From positions 150,862 through 214,861 of the forward strand of contig NZ_BATP01000019.1 in assembly GCF_000739615.1 (NCBI RefSeq): 64,000 nt of DNA, read 5' to 3'. Positions 43,572 to 52,533 of the stretch are shown here, one piece after another. The number at the start of each line of letters is the position of its first letter. Positions within the stretch are counted from its first letter, which is position 1. Below the pieces are notes generated by a model that worked only from the letters and a program-made list of their open reading frames with translations, did no database searches and was not told the origin of the DNA. The position numbers and the translations under genes are program-made. This DNA is from Haloferula sp. BvORR071 (lineage in GTDB: Bacteria > Verrucomicrobiota > Verrucomicrobiia > Verrucomicrobiales > Akkermansiaceae).

Positions 43572-44201
43572 ATGCCCCGCCCACTCCTCTCGCTGCTGCT
43601 TCTATCCGCCATCGCATCCGCCGATCCGGTCCCGCTCTTTGACGGCAAGACCCTTGAGGGCTGGGAAGGTGACACCAAGGTCTGGCGAGTCGAAGACGGC
43701 GCGATCGTCGGTGGCTCGATGGAGGGCAACGCTCGCAACGAGTTCCTCACGACCAAGCAGAGCTACAAGAACTTCATCCTCCGCCTCGAATACAAGCTGG
43801 TGGGCACGGAGGGCTTCGTGAATGGCGGGGTGCAATTCCACAGCCAACGCGCGAAGGAACAGAAGCAGGAGCACGAGATGATCGGCTACCAAGCGGACAT
43901 CGGCGCGGGCTACAGCGGCTGCCTGAACAACGAACTGCGCAAGCCGCAGTTCCTCGGCGTGGCTGACAAAGCCCAAGTCAAGTCGATCGAGAAGCCCGGC
44001 GAATGGAACCGCTACGAGATCCGCGTGGAAGGCCCTCGTGTGCAGCTTTCGATCAACGGGACGAAGACCTCCGAATACACCGAGAAGGATCCCGCGGTTC
44101 CGTTAGAGGGGCTCATCGGTTTGCAGATCCATGGCAATTGCAAGGCGGTGATTTCTTTCCGGAAGATTGAGATCGAGAGTTTGCCCGACACGCCGAAGTG
44201 A
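43572..44201 (+). CDS. DUF1080 / 3-keto-disaccharide hydrolase-like secreted protein
   Basis: This 209-residue protein has a signal peptide (PLLSLLLLSAIASA) and a complete DUF1080 jelly-roll: VPLFDGKTLEGWEG, WRVEDGAIVGGS, NFILRLEYKLVG, NGGVQFHSQR, GYQADIGAGYSG, WNRYEIRVEGPRVQLSINGTK, and GLIGLQIHGNCKAVISFRKIEI. Some members cleave 3-keto-glycosides; many are of unknown activity and are very abundant in Planctomycetes and Verrucomicrobia. It converges with the kinase gene, 4 bases away. Confidence 0.9.
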   Translation: MPRPLLSLLLLSAIASADPVPLFDGKTLEGWEGDTKVWRVEDGAIVGGSMEGNARNEFLTTKQSYKNFILRLEYKLVGTEGFVNGGVQFHSQRAKEQKQEHEMIGYQADIGAGYSGCLNNELRKPQFLGVADKAQVKSIEKPGEWNRYEIRVEGPRVQLSINGTKTSEYTEKDPAVPLEGLIGLQIHGNCKAVISFRKIEIESLPDTPK

Positions 44202-44205
44202 GCGC

Positions 44206-47200
44206 CTATTCCCTCTCCACCGCCTCGGGCACTTCCTCCACCGGATGACTCCCCTGCGCCGCCGGACCAGCAATCCGATAGCGCAGCTTCAATCCCTTTC
44301 CCGAAGGCCCGTCAAATGACTCTAACTGGTAGACACCCTTCAGGTTCTCGCGGGTCCGGAATGACATGAGCGAACACGCATGCGGATAGTAGGAACTCCC
44401 TGCCGTCGTCGAAGGCCAAGGATCCCAGGGATCCGAGGAGTCGTCTCCGAGCTTTTTCTCCACGTCTTTCGCCGACATGGCTTCGATCAAGGGCTGAGGC
44501 TCATTGTAGTCACGTTCGCGCGACATGAAGCGGAATACCTTCCAGTCCTCTTCCTTGAGATGAATCAAGAGATCGGCCTGATTCTCCTCCATCCAGCGCC
44601 TCAGCTCGGGCGTAGACTTGAAGCGTTCATAATCATCAGCGGGGTAGCTCAGCCGATAGGGAGGCGGAAGTATCTTCCCGCTCGCGAAAGAAAAGAACGC
44701 CGTCCCATCCTCGCCCAATTGCTGCCGGCCAACTGATTTCTCCACTACCGCTGTAAGCGTGCGGTCCGAATCGAGGGCTGGCATCTCTCGGAGCTTCGCC
44801 ATGAACTCCCCAGTCCGGTCCTTGAATGTCCGGGTGAGCGCCGCTTCCGGTCCGGACATCGAGGCATCAGGCAGCGGCCGCCACTGTCCATCCACACAGC
44901 CGAGCACGATGCCGCGAGCAAGGCCTGCCCCCACACCATAGACCAAGGCTAGGTCGCAACGGTAGAGGATCATCCGTTTCGCCAGCACTCCATCTAACAG
45001 CTCCGCCGGGGTCGCGGCCAGCACCTGGTCCGGCGTGTCGGTTCCGCCCGGGCTTTCCGGAATGGGAAGCTCCCGGAAAAAGCTGCTGTTCACCGCGGCA
45101 TTCGCTGGCAGCTCCAGCAGCTTGTAGCGGAGCTTGAAGCCCTCCGCTCCACGACCCGCGACCTGCAGCAAGCCCATCGAGCCCTCACGGGTTTGAAAGC
45201 CCCAGACGCGCGGGGCGCTATTGGCATCGGCGAGACTCTGCACGTCTTCCAGGCGGGCATCCGCCAAGATCCGCTGCAATTGCGCGGACGTCAGGGTCTC
45301 CCACGCCTCACCTGCCAGCAGCACACACTTCATGGCGGTCGCCCTGAGCTCCCTCTCCTTGGGCAGGGCAATCACATCCATGCCGGTTGCCTGCATCCAG
45401 TGCCAGCCATTCTCCCGTGTTAGCTCGGGGCTCAGGCCGCTGAATACATATTCTGGCGTGTAGCCTTTCTGCATGCTCTTGCCGGTATCCAGATCGAGAG
45501 CCTCCGGAACCTCGCATTCGAGCGTTGGTTCAAAGCGGAGGCTCGCCAGCGCTTCCTTCGCATAGTCATAGATCGGAGCAGACAAGACCGCCACATCCGC
45601 CACCAGCTTGAGACGGAATTGCTTCCTCTCGGGCATCGCATCGTTCTCATCAAACACGAATACCCCCTTGCTGCCGCGGCGCGTCTTGAAGATCCAAATC
45701 GGGCTGTTCTCTCCGACGACTCCCGCAAGCTTGTAGCTGGTGACGTAGCTACCGCGAGCTCCGGGACCGCTACTACCCGCGGTGCTCAATCCATCAACGC
45801 CATAGGAAGTGGTCCCAGCCTGATCCGGAGACTTTGGCTGGGCAGCAACCTGGTCGCATTTGCTCGCGATGATATCTGCAGCCTTCGAGACATCGTTGGC
45901 ACTGATGGCATTCCAGTGCAGCCAGTCGCCGCCCCAGCCGGTGTCGGAATTCCCATGGCCCGCCACGCAAGCGCGGCTGAAGATCACCAAGCCTCGCCTC
46001 ATGGCGACCGCATCCGCCCCGCTGCGGTCGATCCAGTCCAAGTAGTCCTGGGGCGGAGCTTTCGAGCCATGAAGCATCCACAAGGCATCATCATCCCCGA
46101 GCTGCGCGGCAATCGCCGGTGGAAGCGACAACACGGCACCGGTATCGAAATCGACGAAGCGATTCACCCCGGAGGGATAAGCCTGCATCACCCGCTGCAC
46201 CTCGGGCGCGAAGTTAGCAGTCTTGGCTTTCCGCGGCATCTGATAGAGGACCGCAGAGATCCCACCCACCAAGGCCAGGGCGATGAGTCCGAGCACCCAC
46301 TTGCTCCAATTGATTGGCTTCGCCTCAATCAGCTCCACCGCTCCCGCACGCCGCTCCCGCCACAGCGCGTAGCAGAGGGAAAAGGCCGCAGCACCCGCCA
46401 AGCCGGGCGTTCCGACATTGAATTTCGACAGGGTCGCCAAGGCTGCCAGCAGCAGCAGCAGCATCAAGGTGCCGAAGCATGACGAGAACCCCTCGTAAAT
46501 CCGGCCCGCCCTTCGAAACGGCTTCGCTGCGGGACGGATCCGCCACGCGGCGTATAGCAGCGCCAATCCCGGGAAGCCGATCAAGCCATACAGGCCGAGA
46601 TCGATGTAAGTTTGAGTGGCAACTCCCGTCAGAAACAAAGCAAGCCACAGCGTAGCGAAAGCGGAAGCGAAGGCAGCGTAAAAGCGGCTCCACTTCCTTC
46701 CCAGCGATGCGAACGGAGGTGCCTCCATGGCGACCTCTTCCGGCAGGGGCGCCACTCCACCCGTGCCCGCCATGGTCTCCACCATCGTCTTGAACTCCGC
46801 CGCGGATTGATAGCGCCGCTGCGGCTCCTTCTCCAGGGCCCGCAGCACAATCTCATCGATCCCCACTTCAATCTGCACCTTCCGCGAGGGAGCCACGACT
46901 TCCTTCGCAGGACGCTCGCCGGTCAGCATTTCGTAGAGCACCACGCCGAGCGCATAGATATCGGCCCGGCGATCCACGCTGCCCCCCTCCTGCTCGGGCG
47001 CCATGTAGGGAGGCGTGCCCGAATGCTCGCCAGTGGCAGCCACCAGCGAAGCGATCCCGAAGTCCGCGATCTTGATCCGGCCCTCGCGATCCAGCAGCAG
47101 GTTCTCCGGCTTGATGTCGCGGTGCACCACGCCCTTGCCATGCGCGTATTCCAGCGCCTCGCACACCGGCGGCACGATCGCCAGCGCTTGCTCCGGCTGC

Positions 47201-47676
47201 ATCCGCCCCTCGCGCAGCAGCTCGCGGAGGTTCACACCATCCACATACTCCATCACCAGATAGAAGAGCCCCTCGGTCTCGCCGAAATCGTGGATGGTCA
47301 CGATGTTCGGGTGGCTGAGCTTCGCCAGCAACTCGGCCTCGTGCGCGAAGCGTGCGGCGAAGCGGCTGTCGTGCTCGCGCTCGGGGGCAAGGATCTTGAT
47401 CGCGACCGTGCGCTTGAGCGATTTCTGGCGCGCCTTGTAAACCACACCCATGCCCCCGCGACCGAGGCACTCGAGGATCTCGTACTGCGGGAATTTCGCG
47501 GCCAGTTCCTCCGGCGACATCGGCGACATCGGCGGCAGGCCCGGCAGGTCCTCACCCTCCGGCAGGGTATTGGAATCGAAGTTCATCGCCATCAGGCAGC
47601 GCGGGCACAAGCCGGCGGCAGCCGCGGCCGAGAGCGTCGCGCCGCAACGCGTGCAGCTTCTGGAGTTTTCCGTCAT
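44206..47676 (-). CDS. Membrane Ser/Thr protein kinase with three extracytoplasmic repeat modules
   Basis: This 1156-residue protein has an N-terminal zinc ribbon (CTRCGATL ... LCPRCL), a Ser/Thr kinase domain (about residues 55-310), several membrane segments (about 330-490) and a long extracytoplasmic part. Kinase motifs are intact: GRGGMGVVYKA, VAIKIL, HRDIKPENLLLD, DFGIAS and YMAPEQ. The outer part holds three diverged copies of one module, starting near residues 505 (FVDFDTG), 724 (ALDLDTG) and 997 (FFSFASG). Each ends in FKTRRGSKGVF, FQTREGSMGLL or FRTRENLKGVY followed by a KLRYK-like strand. ATG 47676 begins at the zinc ribbon. It is preceded 29 bases upstream by an ECF-type sigma factor gene in the same direction, a recurrent pairing in this superphylum. 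Confidence 0.9.
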   Translation of the reverse strand: MTENSRSCTRCGATLSAAAAAGLCPRCLMAMNFDSNTLPEGEDLPGLPPMSPMSPEELAAKFPQYEILECLGRGGMGVVYKARQKSLKRTVAIKILAPEREHDSRFAARFAHEAELLAKLSHPNIVTIHDFGETEGLFYLVMEYVDGVNLRELLREGRMQPEQALAIVPPVCEALEYAHGKGVVHRDIKPENLLLDREGRIKIADFGIASLVAATGEHSGTPPYMAPEQEGGSVDRRADIYALGVVLYEMLTGERPAKEVVAPSRKVQIEVGIDEIVLRALEKEPQRRYQSAAEFKTMVETMAGTGGVAPLPEEVAMEAPPFASLGRKWSRFYAAFASAFATLWLALFLTGVATQTYIDLGLYGLIGFPGLALLYAAWRIRPAAKPFRRAGRIYEGFSSCFGTLMLLLLLAALATLSKFNVGTPGLAGAAAFSLCYALWRERRAGAVELIEAKPINWSKWVLGLIALALVGGISAVLYQMPRKAKTANFAPEVQRVMQAYPSGVNRFVDFDTGAVLSLPPAIAAQLGDDDALWMLHGSKAPPQDYLDWIDRSGADAVAMRRGLVIFSRACVAGHGNSDTGWGGDWLHWNAISANDVSKAADIIASKCDQVAAQPKSPDQAGTTSYGVDGLSTAGSSGPGARGSYVTSYKLAGVVGENSPIWIFKTRRGSKGVFVFDENDAMPERKQFRLKLVADVAVLSAPIYDYAKEALASLRFEPTLECEVPEALDLDTGKSMQKGYTPEYVFSGLSPELTRENGWHWMQATGMDVIALPKERELRATAMKCVLLAGEAWETLTSAQLQRILADARLEDVQSLADANSAPRVWGFQTREGSMGLLQVAGRGAEGFKLRYKLLELPANAAVNSSFFRELPIPESPGGTDTPDQVLAATPAELLDGVLAKRMILYRCDLALVYGVGAGLARGIVLGCVDGQWRPLPDASMSGPEAALTRTFKDRTGEFMAKLREMPALDSDRTLTAVVEKSVGRQQLGEDGTAFFSFASGKILPPPYRLSYPADDYERFKSTPELRRWMEENQADLLIHLKEEDWKVFRFMSRERDYNEPQPLIEAMSAKDVEKKLGDDSSDPWDPWPSTTAGSSYYPHACSLMSFRTRENLKGVYQLESFDGPSGKGLKLRYRIAGPAAQGSHPVEEVPEAVERE

Positions 47677-47705
47677 GCCATCGATTCGGAAAGGAGTGCG
47701 CCTTG

Positions 47706-48419
47706 TTACATCAGTGCCTCCATAAGCACCCGCATTTCCTGATCCACCTCCGCTTCGTCCGCCACGGTGCGGGCTACCTCTTCGCGGATGAGTTGGCGAT
47801 AGCGCTTCCGCAGCCGGTGCACCGCCACCCGCGTCGCGCCCTCTGTGGCACTCAGCCGGCGGGACATCGCCGCATAGTCGATCTCGCCGCGATCCGCGGT
47901 CAGGCACTCCTTGAGCGCGTCAAAGTCGCCGGTCTCCAGCTCCAGCCGGTGCAGCGCCGCATCCAGCAAGGCCAGCGCCCAGCGGCGATCAAACAAGGCA
48001 TCCGGCGCAAGCTCGCCATCATCCGCCCCGACGATCTCCGCCAGGTCTGCATCCAGCGGCACGGTTTCCACAAAGCCACCTCGCTTCGCCGCGTGCTCGC
48101 GCCGCCACTCGTCAATCATGTAGCGCTTGAGCGCCGTGACCAAAAACGTCCGGAACCGACCCTTGCCGCGATCCGCAAGCCCCAAGGATCTCTTGCCGAG
48201 CAACATCGCGAAGAATCCCTGGGTCAGATCCTTGGCGTTCTCGACATCGTTCCCCGCCCGGCGCGCCACGGCATAAACTGGCTGCCAGTAAAGCCGGCAC
48301 AGCACCTCGAGCGACTCGTCCGCCTGCGCGGCCGCGCCATTCACCAGCGACCAACGCGTGGTCAAAAACAACGGCATCCCCTCGGCCATGCTTCCCTGAC
48401 TCATATCCACCGCTTCCAT
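47706..48419 (-). CDS. ECF-type RNA polymerase sigma factor
   Basis: This protein of 237 residues has the planctomycete/verrucomicrobial start LFLTTRWSLVNGAA, then a sigma-2 region (LYWQPVYAVARRAGNDVENAKDLTQGFFAMLL, and GKGRFRTFLVTALKRYMIDEWRR) and a C-terminal sigma-4 region (DYAAMSRRLSATEGATRVAVHRLRKRYRQLIREEV). It lacks regions 1 and 3. ATG 48419 is taken as start; ATG 48404 is an alternative. It is read immediately before the kinase gene, so phosphorylation of the sigma factor by that kinase is a reasonable inference from ECF-kinase pairs. Confidence 0.9.
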   Translation of the reverse strand: MEAVDMSQGSMAEGMPLFLTTRWSLVNGAAAQADESLEVLCRLYWQPVYAVARRAGNDVENAKDLTQGFFAMLLGKRSLGLADRGKGRFRTFLVTALKRYMIDEWRREHAAKRGGFVETVPLDADLAEIVGADDGELAPDALFDRRWALALLDAALHRLELETGDFDALKECLTADRGEIDYAAMSRRLSATEGATRVAVHRLRKRYRQLIREEVARTVADEAEVDQEMRVLMEALM

Positions 48420-48456
48420 TCGGAGAAAGCCTGCAATTGTTACCCTGCCTTTCCGC

Positions 48457-48495
48457 GAAAAAGCCCCGGCTTGGCCGATGACCAAGCGCGGGGCT
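48457..48495 (-). terminator. Terminator of ilvD
   Basis: On the minus strand AGCCCCG / CGGGGCT (48489-48495 and 48462-48468), plus inner pairing of CTTGG/CCAAG, forms a stem followed by TTTTT. It lies about 35 bases after the ilvD stop codon and before the sigma-factor gene. Confidence 0.85.
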
Positions 48496-48528
48496 CACTG
48501 GCGCTACCTTTGCGGGCAGCGTTTCGTT

Positions 48529-50229
48529 TTAGAGATACTTGTCCGTCACCGCGCCTTCGCTGGCGCTGGTCGTGAGCTTCGCATACTTCGCCAGCACACC
48601 ACGCGTGTAGCGCGGGGCCGGTTGCGTCCACTTGGCACGACGGGCCGCCAGCTCCTCATCGCTGAGATCGACGGTGATCTGGTTGTTCTTCGCATCAATG
48701 GTGATGGTGTCGCCATCCACCAGCAGACCGATCGGGCCGCCGTCGTGGGCTTCCGGGGTGACGTGGCCGACCACGAAGCCGTGGCTGCCGCCGGAGAAAC
48801 GGCCATCGGTGATGAAGGCCACCTTCTTGCCGAGTCCGCGGCCCATGATGGCGGCGGTGGGCCCGAGCATCTCGCGCATGCCCGGACCACCCTTCGGGCC
48901 TTCGCGGCGGATCACGATGACGTCGCCCTCGACGATCTCGCCGCCGAGGATGGCCTTCATGCCCTCGTCCTCGGAGTCGAAGACGCGGGCGCGGCCGGTG
49001 AAGAGTTCGCCTTCCTTGCCGGTGATCTTGGCCACCGCGCCGCCGGGGGCGAGGTTGCCGTAGAGGATGCGCAGGTGGCTGTCCTTCTTGATCGGGTTAC
49101 TCACCGGGCGGATGATCTCCTGGCCTTCCGGATAGTAGAGCTTCGAGTTCGCGATATTCTCGGCGAGGGTCTTGCCGGTCACGGTCATGCAATCGCCGTG
49201 AAGCAGGCCGCCTTCCAACAAGATGCGCAGGAGCGGCATGGTGCCGCCGATCTTCACCAGCGCGGCCATCGAGTATTTGCCGGAAGGCTTCAGGTCCGCG
49301 AGCAGCGGTACGCGCTTACCGATCTCCGTGAAGTCATCGATCGAAAGCGGTACATCCGCGGCGTGGGCGGCGGCCAAGAGGTGCAGCACGGCATTGGTCG
49401 AACCGCCGAGGGCAATCACCACGGTGATGGCGTTCTCGAAAGCCTTGCGGGTCATGATGTCGCGCGGCTTGAGACCGAGTTGGATCATGTTCAGCACCGC
49501 GACGCCGGCATCGAAGCAATCCTGCATCTTCTCCTCCGAGACCGCGGTCTGCGAGGAAGAGTTCGGCAAGGACATGCCCAGCGCCTCGATCGCGGAGGCC
49601 ATGGTGTTCGCGGTGTACATGCCCCCGCAGGAGCCTTCACCGGGGATCGCGCAGGCCTCGACGGTTTCCAATTCCTCATCGGAGTATTCGCCGGCGGCAT
49701 GCTTGCCCACGGCTTCGAAGACCGAAACGATATCGAGATCCTTGAGCTCGCCCTTGATGGTCGCGCAGCCGGGGAGAATGGTGCCGCCGTAAACGAAGAC
49801 CGAGGGGCGGTTCATGCGGGCCATGGCCATGATGCAGGCCGGCATGTTCTTGTCGCAACCACCGATCGCGACGAAGCCGTCCATCCCCTCGCAGCCGACC
49901 ACGGTTTCGATCGAGTCCGCGATCACCTCGCGGGAGACGAGGGAGTACTTCATCCCCTCGGTGCCCATCGAGATCCCGTCGGAGATGGTGATGGTGTTGA
50001 AAATGACGGCCTTGCCACCGGCAGCGTCGGCACCTTTCGCCGATTCGCGGGCGAGGCGGTCGATGTGGATGTTGCAAGGCGTGACCTGCGACCAGGTGGA
50101 CGCGATGCCGATCTGGGGCTTGGCGAAATCCTCCTTCTCGAATCCGACGGCATAGAGCATCGCCCGGGAAGGCGCGCGGTCGGGGCCGTCGAGCATCAAG
50201 GAGGAATAGGGTCGGCTTGGGTCGGACAT
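48529..50229 (-). CDS. ilvD: Dihydroxy-acid dehydratase
   Basis: This 566-residue iron-sulfur enzyme of valine, isoleucine and leucine synthesis dehydrates dihydroxy acids to 2-oxo acids. It has three conserved cysteines: in [24 protein letters not shown] (C125) and [14 protein letters not shown] (about C201), the pattern of the [2Fe-2S] class. It also has [18 protein letters not shown] near the C-terminus. Full length and start at ATG 50229 fit the family. It stands alone with its own terminator. Confidence 0.97.
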   Translation of the reverse strand: MSDPSRPYSSLMLDGPDRAPSRAMLYAVGFEKEDFAKPQIGIASTWSQVTPCNIHIDRLARESAKGADAAGGKAVIFNTITISDGISMGTEGMKYSLVSREVIADSIETVVGCEGMDGFVAIGGCDKNMPACIMAMARMNRPSVFVYGGTILPGCATIKGELKDLDIVSVFEAVGKHAAGEYSDEELETVEACAIPGEGSCGGMYTANTMASAIEALGMSLPNSSSQTAVSEEKMQDCFDAGVAVLNMIQLGLKPRDIMTRKAFENAITVVIALGGSTNAVLHLLAAAHAADVPLSIDDFTEIGKRVPLLADLKPSGKYSMAALVKIGGTMPLLRILLEGGLLHGDCMTVTGKTLAENIANSKLYYPEGQEIIRPVSNPIKKDSHLRILYGNLAPGGAVAKITGKEGELFTGRARVFDSEDEGMKAILGGEIVEGDVIVIRREGPKGGPGMREMLGPTAAIMGRGLGKKVAFITDGRFSGGSHGFVVGHVTPEAHDGGPIGLLVDGDTITIDAKNNQITVDLSDEELAARRAKWTQPAPRYTRGVLAKYAKLTTSASEGAVTDKYL

Positions 50230-50289
50230 GGGGGGAGGAAGCTAGGGGGCGAATTCGAGGGAGCCAAGAGCGGAATGGAGCTTCAAATT

Positions 50290-50429
50290 ACTAATGACTA
50301 AGCACTAATTTTCAAACCGGTGAGTGCCGAAGAAAGGAGGCTGGCGCTCAATTCGCCGTGGCCCCGAGCAACGATTTCCTCTACTCCTCTTCCACTGACT
50401 GGTTTGAAAATTAGTGCTTAGTCATTAGT
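50290..50429. repeat. AT-rich inverted repeat element between ilvD and serA
   Basis: Arms at 50290-50321 and 50398-50429 (32 bases) are reverse complements with one mismatch, with 76 bases between them. The core ACTAATGACTAAGCACTAATTTTCAAACC has much lower GC than the flanks. A related word occurs once upstream of bioB. This is the main content of the 568-base gap, in which no credible ORF was found. Confidence 0.8.
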
Positions 50430-50455
50430 CATTGGCCTTTTTCGGCGCTCCTGTA

Positions 50456-50495
50456 GGGGCCGGACACTACCGGGTTTAGTCCGCTCCCCCTTTTT
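50456..50495 (+). promoter_or_regulatory. Terminator-like hairpin in the serA leader
   Basis: GGGGCCGGAC (50456-50465) pairs with GTCCGCTCCC (50479-50488) with one C-C mismatch, and CCTTTTT follows. There is no upstream plus-strand gene to terminate, so it may be a leader attenuator for serA, about 300 bases ahead of its start codon, or a stop for antisense transcription. Confidence 0.35.
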
Positions 50496-50797
50496 GCTTA
50501 AAATTTTTTGAGGAAGTCAGAAAAACCTCTTGCCGTACCCGCATTTCGTATCGGATGTAAATACCGCGTTAATTGCAGGTTGCTGCTCTTGCCGCGATGC
50601 CTTCCTCCCAGAATTGCCGGTCGCTCCTGAACCCAGGGAAGCCGGTGCAAACCCAAAATGCTCTGGTAGGTAAGGCGTCCGGCAAGGGCGGGCAATTGCT
50701 CCACAGGCCGTGGAACACTTTAAATTCCCGGCGTTGACGCGAAAGAGCCCCTCCCGCTCTTGCCAGCCCCCGCCCCCGGCCATATGGGGCTCCCGAC

Positions 50798-52402
50798 ATG
50801 GCCACTTACCGCGTGCTCGTTTCGGATCCGATTTCGGATAAAGGCGTCGAAGCCCTCGCAGCCGCCCCGGGAATCTCCGTCGATGTAAAGACAGGTCTCA
50901 AACCCGAGGAACTGCTTCAGATCATCGGCGACTACCACGGTCTGGTGGTGCGATCCGAAACGAAGGTCAACGCCGAGGTGCTGGCCGCTGCCAAGAACCT
51001 CAAGGCCGTCGGCCGTGCCGGCGTCGGTGTGGACAACATCGACCGCAAGGCTGCGACCGACCACGGCGTGATCGTGATGAACACGCCGACCGGCAACACG
51101 ATCTCCACTGCCGAGCACGCCTTCACCCTGATGCTCAGCGCGGCCCGCAACGTCGCTCCCGCCCACGCGGAAGTTCTCAAGGGCAACTTCAAGGCCGCCC
51201 GCAAGGCCTACCAGGGCATCGAGCTGAACACCAAGCGCCTCGCCGTCCTCGGCATGGGCCGGATCGGCACCGAGTTCGCCAAACGCGCGCAGGCCTTCAA
51301 CATGACGGTGGTCGCCTACGATCCCTTCCTGTCCCAAGCCCGCGCCGATGAGCTGAAGGTCGAGCTCGCCAAGACCCCGGACGATGCCCTGAAGGGTGCC
51401 GACGTGGTGACCCTGCACGTGCCGCTGACCCCGGAGACCAACCGCCTGATCAATGCCGAGCGCCTCGCGCTGATGAACCCGGGCGCTCTGGTGATCAACT
51501 GCGCCCGTGGTGGCCTGGTGGACGAAGAAGCCCTGAAGGCTGCAATCGAATCCGGCCACATCGCCGGTGCCGGTCTGGATGTGTTCGAAGTCGAGCCGCC
51601 GCCGAACGACCACCCTCTCTTCACGCTGAACAAGCACGTCGTCTACACCCCGCACCTCGGTGCCTCCACCAATGAGGCGCAGGAGAACGTGGGCATCCAG
51701 GTGGCTGAGCAGCTCCGCGACTTCTTCGTGACCGGCGAGATCAAGAACGCGATCAACATGCCTTCGCTGGATGCGGCGACGCGCGCGGCGATCGGGCCTT
51801 ATCTCGATCTGGCCGGTGCGCTGGGCAAGTTGCTCGCCAAGCTGGGCCCGGAGAATCCGGACTCGCTGCGAGTCTCCTACCACGGCCCGCTGGCCAAGAA
51901 GGACACCGGTCTGGTTTCCCGCACCGTTCTCACCGCCTTGCTCGAGGCCTCACGCCCGGATGGCCAGGTGAACATCGTCAACGCGCCCGCCATCGCGACC
52001 CAGCTCGGCTTGGACGTGACCGAGTCCACCATCAACGCCAAGACCGAGTTCAACGAACTGGTGGTCGCTGAGCTCAAGAAGGGTGAGGCCCGCTACCGCG
52101 TCGCTGGCACGATTATCGGCCAATCGCCACGGATCGTGGAAATCGACAAGCTCTACGTCGACTGCAACATCGCCGGCCGCTTCCTCTTTGTGGAGAACGA
52201 CGACCGCCCTGGCATCGTCGGTGTGATCGGCACTGCCCTCGGCAACGCTTCCGTGAACATCGCGAACATGGGACTGGCCCGCACCGCGGACCGCACCCGT
52301 GCCCTCACCGTGATCGAAGTCGATTCCGAGCCACCGGTCGCGCTGCTTGATCAACTCAAGAGCACCCCGGGGATCCTGAAAGTGATCACTCTGGAGCTGT
52401 GA
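50798..52402 (+). CDS. serA: D-3-phosphoglycerate dehydrogenase
   Basis: This 534-residue enzyme of serine synthesis oxidises 3-phosphoglycerate with NAD. It has VRSETKVNAEVLAAA, the Rossmann motif VLGMGRIGTEFAKRA, CARGGLVDEEALKAA, and the catalytic Glu/His in VFEVEPPPNDHPLF and VVYTPHLGAST. The length and the C-terminal part (FVENDDRPGIVGVIGTALG, ACT domain, about residues 460-534) show the long type with an intervening ASB domain. This form is often feedback-inhibited by serine. A strong terminator follows. Confidence 0.96.
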   Translation: MATYRVLVSDPISDKGVEALAAAPGISVDVKTGLKPEELLQIIGDYHGLVVRSETKVNAEVLAAAKNLKAVGRAGVGVDNIDRKAATDHGVIVMNTPTGNTISTAEHAFTLMLSAARNVAPAHAEVLKGNFKAARKAYQGIELNTKRLAVLGMGRIGTEFAKRAQAFNMTVVAYDPFLSQARADELKVELAKTPDDALKGADVVTLHVPLTPETNRLINAERLALMNPGALVINCARGGLVDEEALKAAIESGHIAGAGLDVFEVEPPPNDHPLFTLNKHVVYTPHLGASTNEAQENVGIQVAEQLRDFFVTGEIKNAINMPSLDAATRAAIGPYLDLAGALGKLLAKLGPENPDSLRVSYHGPLAKKDTGLVSRTVLTALLEASRPDGQVNIVNAPAIATQLGLDVTESTINAKTEFNELVVAELKKGEARYRVAGTIIGQSPRIVEIDKLYVDCNIAGRFLFVENDDRPGIVGVIGTALGNASVNIANMGLARTADRTRALTVIEVDSEPPVALLDQLKSTPGILKVITLEL

Positions 52403-52446
52403 GGATCATGAGTGCGGCTTTAATGGCCGTGGAAATGTGATTTTGA

Positions 52447-52483
52447 AAGGCCCTTCACCGAGAGGTGGAGGGCTTTTTTTTTT
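52447..52483 (+). terminator. Rho-independent terminator of serA
   Basis: The stem AAGGCCCTTCACC / GGTGGAGGGCTTT has a GAGA tetraloop and one or two G-U pairs, followed by a run of ten T (52474-52483). It lies 44 bases after the stop codon, between convergent genes. Confidence 0.93.
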
Positions 52484-52533
52484 GCGCGGAATCTTTCCCG
52501 CCCCGCAGTCTGTTAGAGGCCAAGCCTCGGTCC

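Noticed and set aside
48478..50301. A 607-codon plus-strand ORF
   Set aside because: Antisense to ilvD, which has all catalytic motifs.
50498..50783. Two short overlapping minus-strand ORFs before serA
   Set aside because: No ribosome-binding site, no recognisable protein features, different frames over the same bases; more likely leader DNA of serA.
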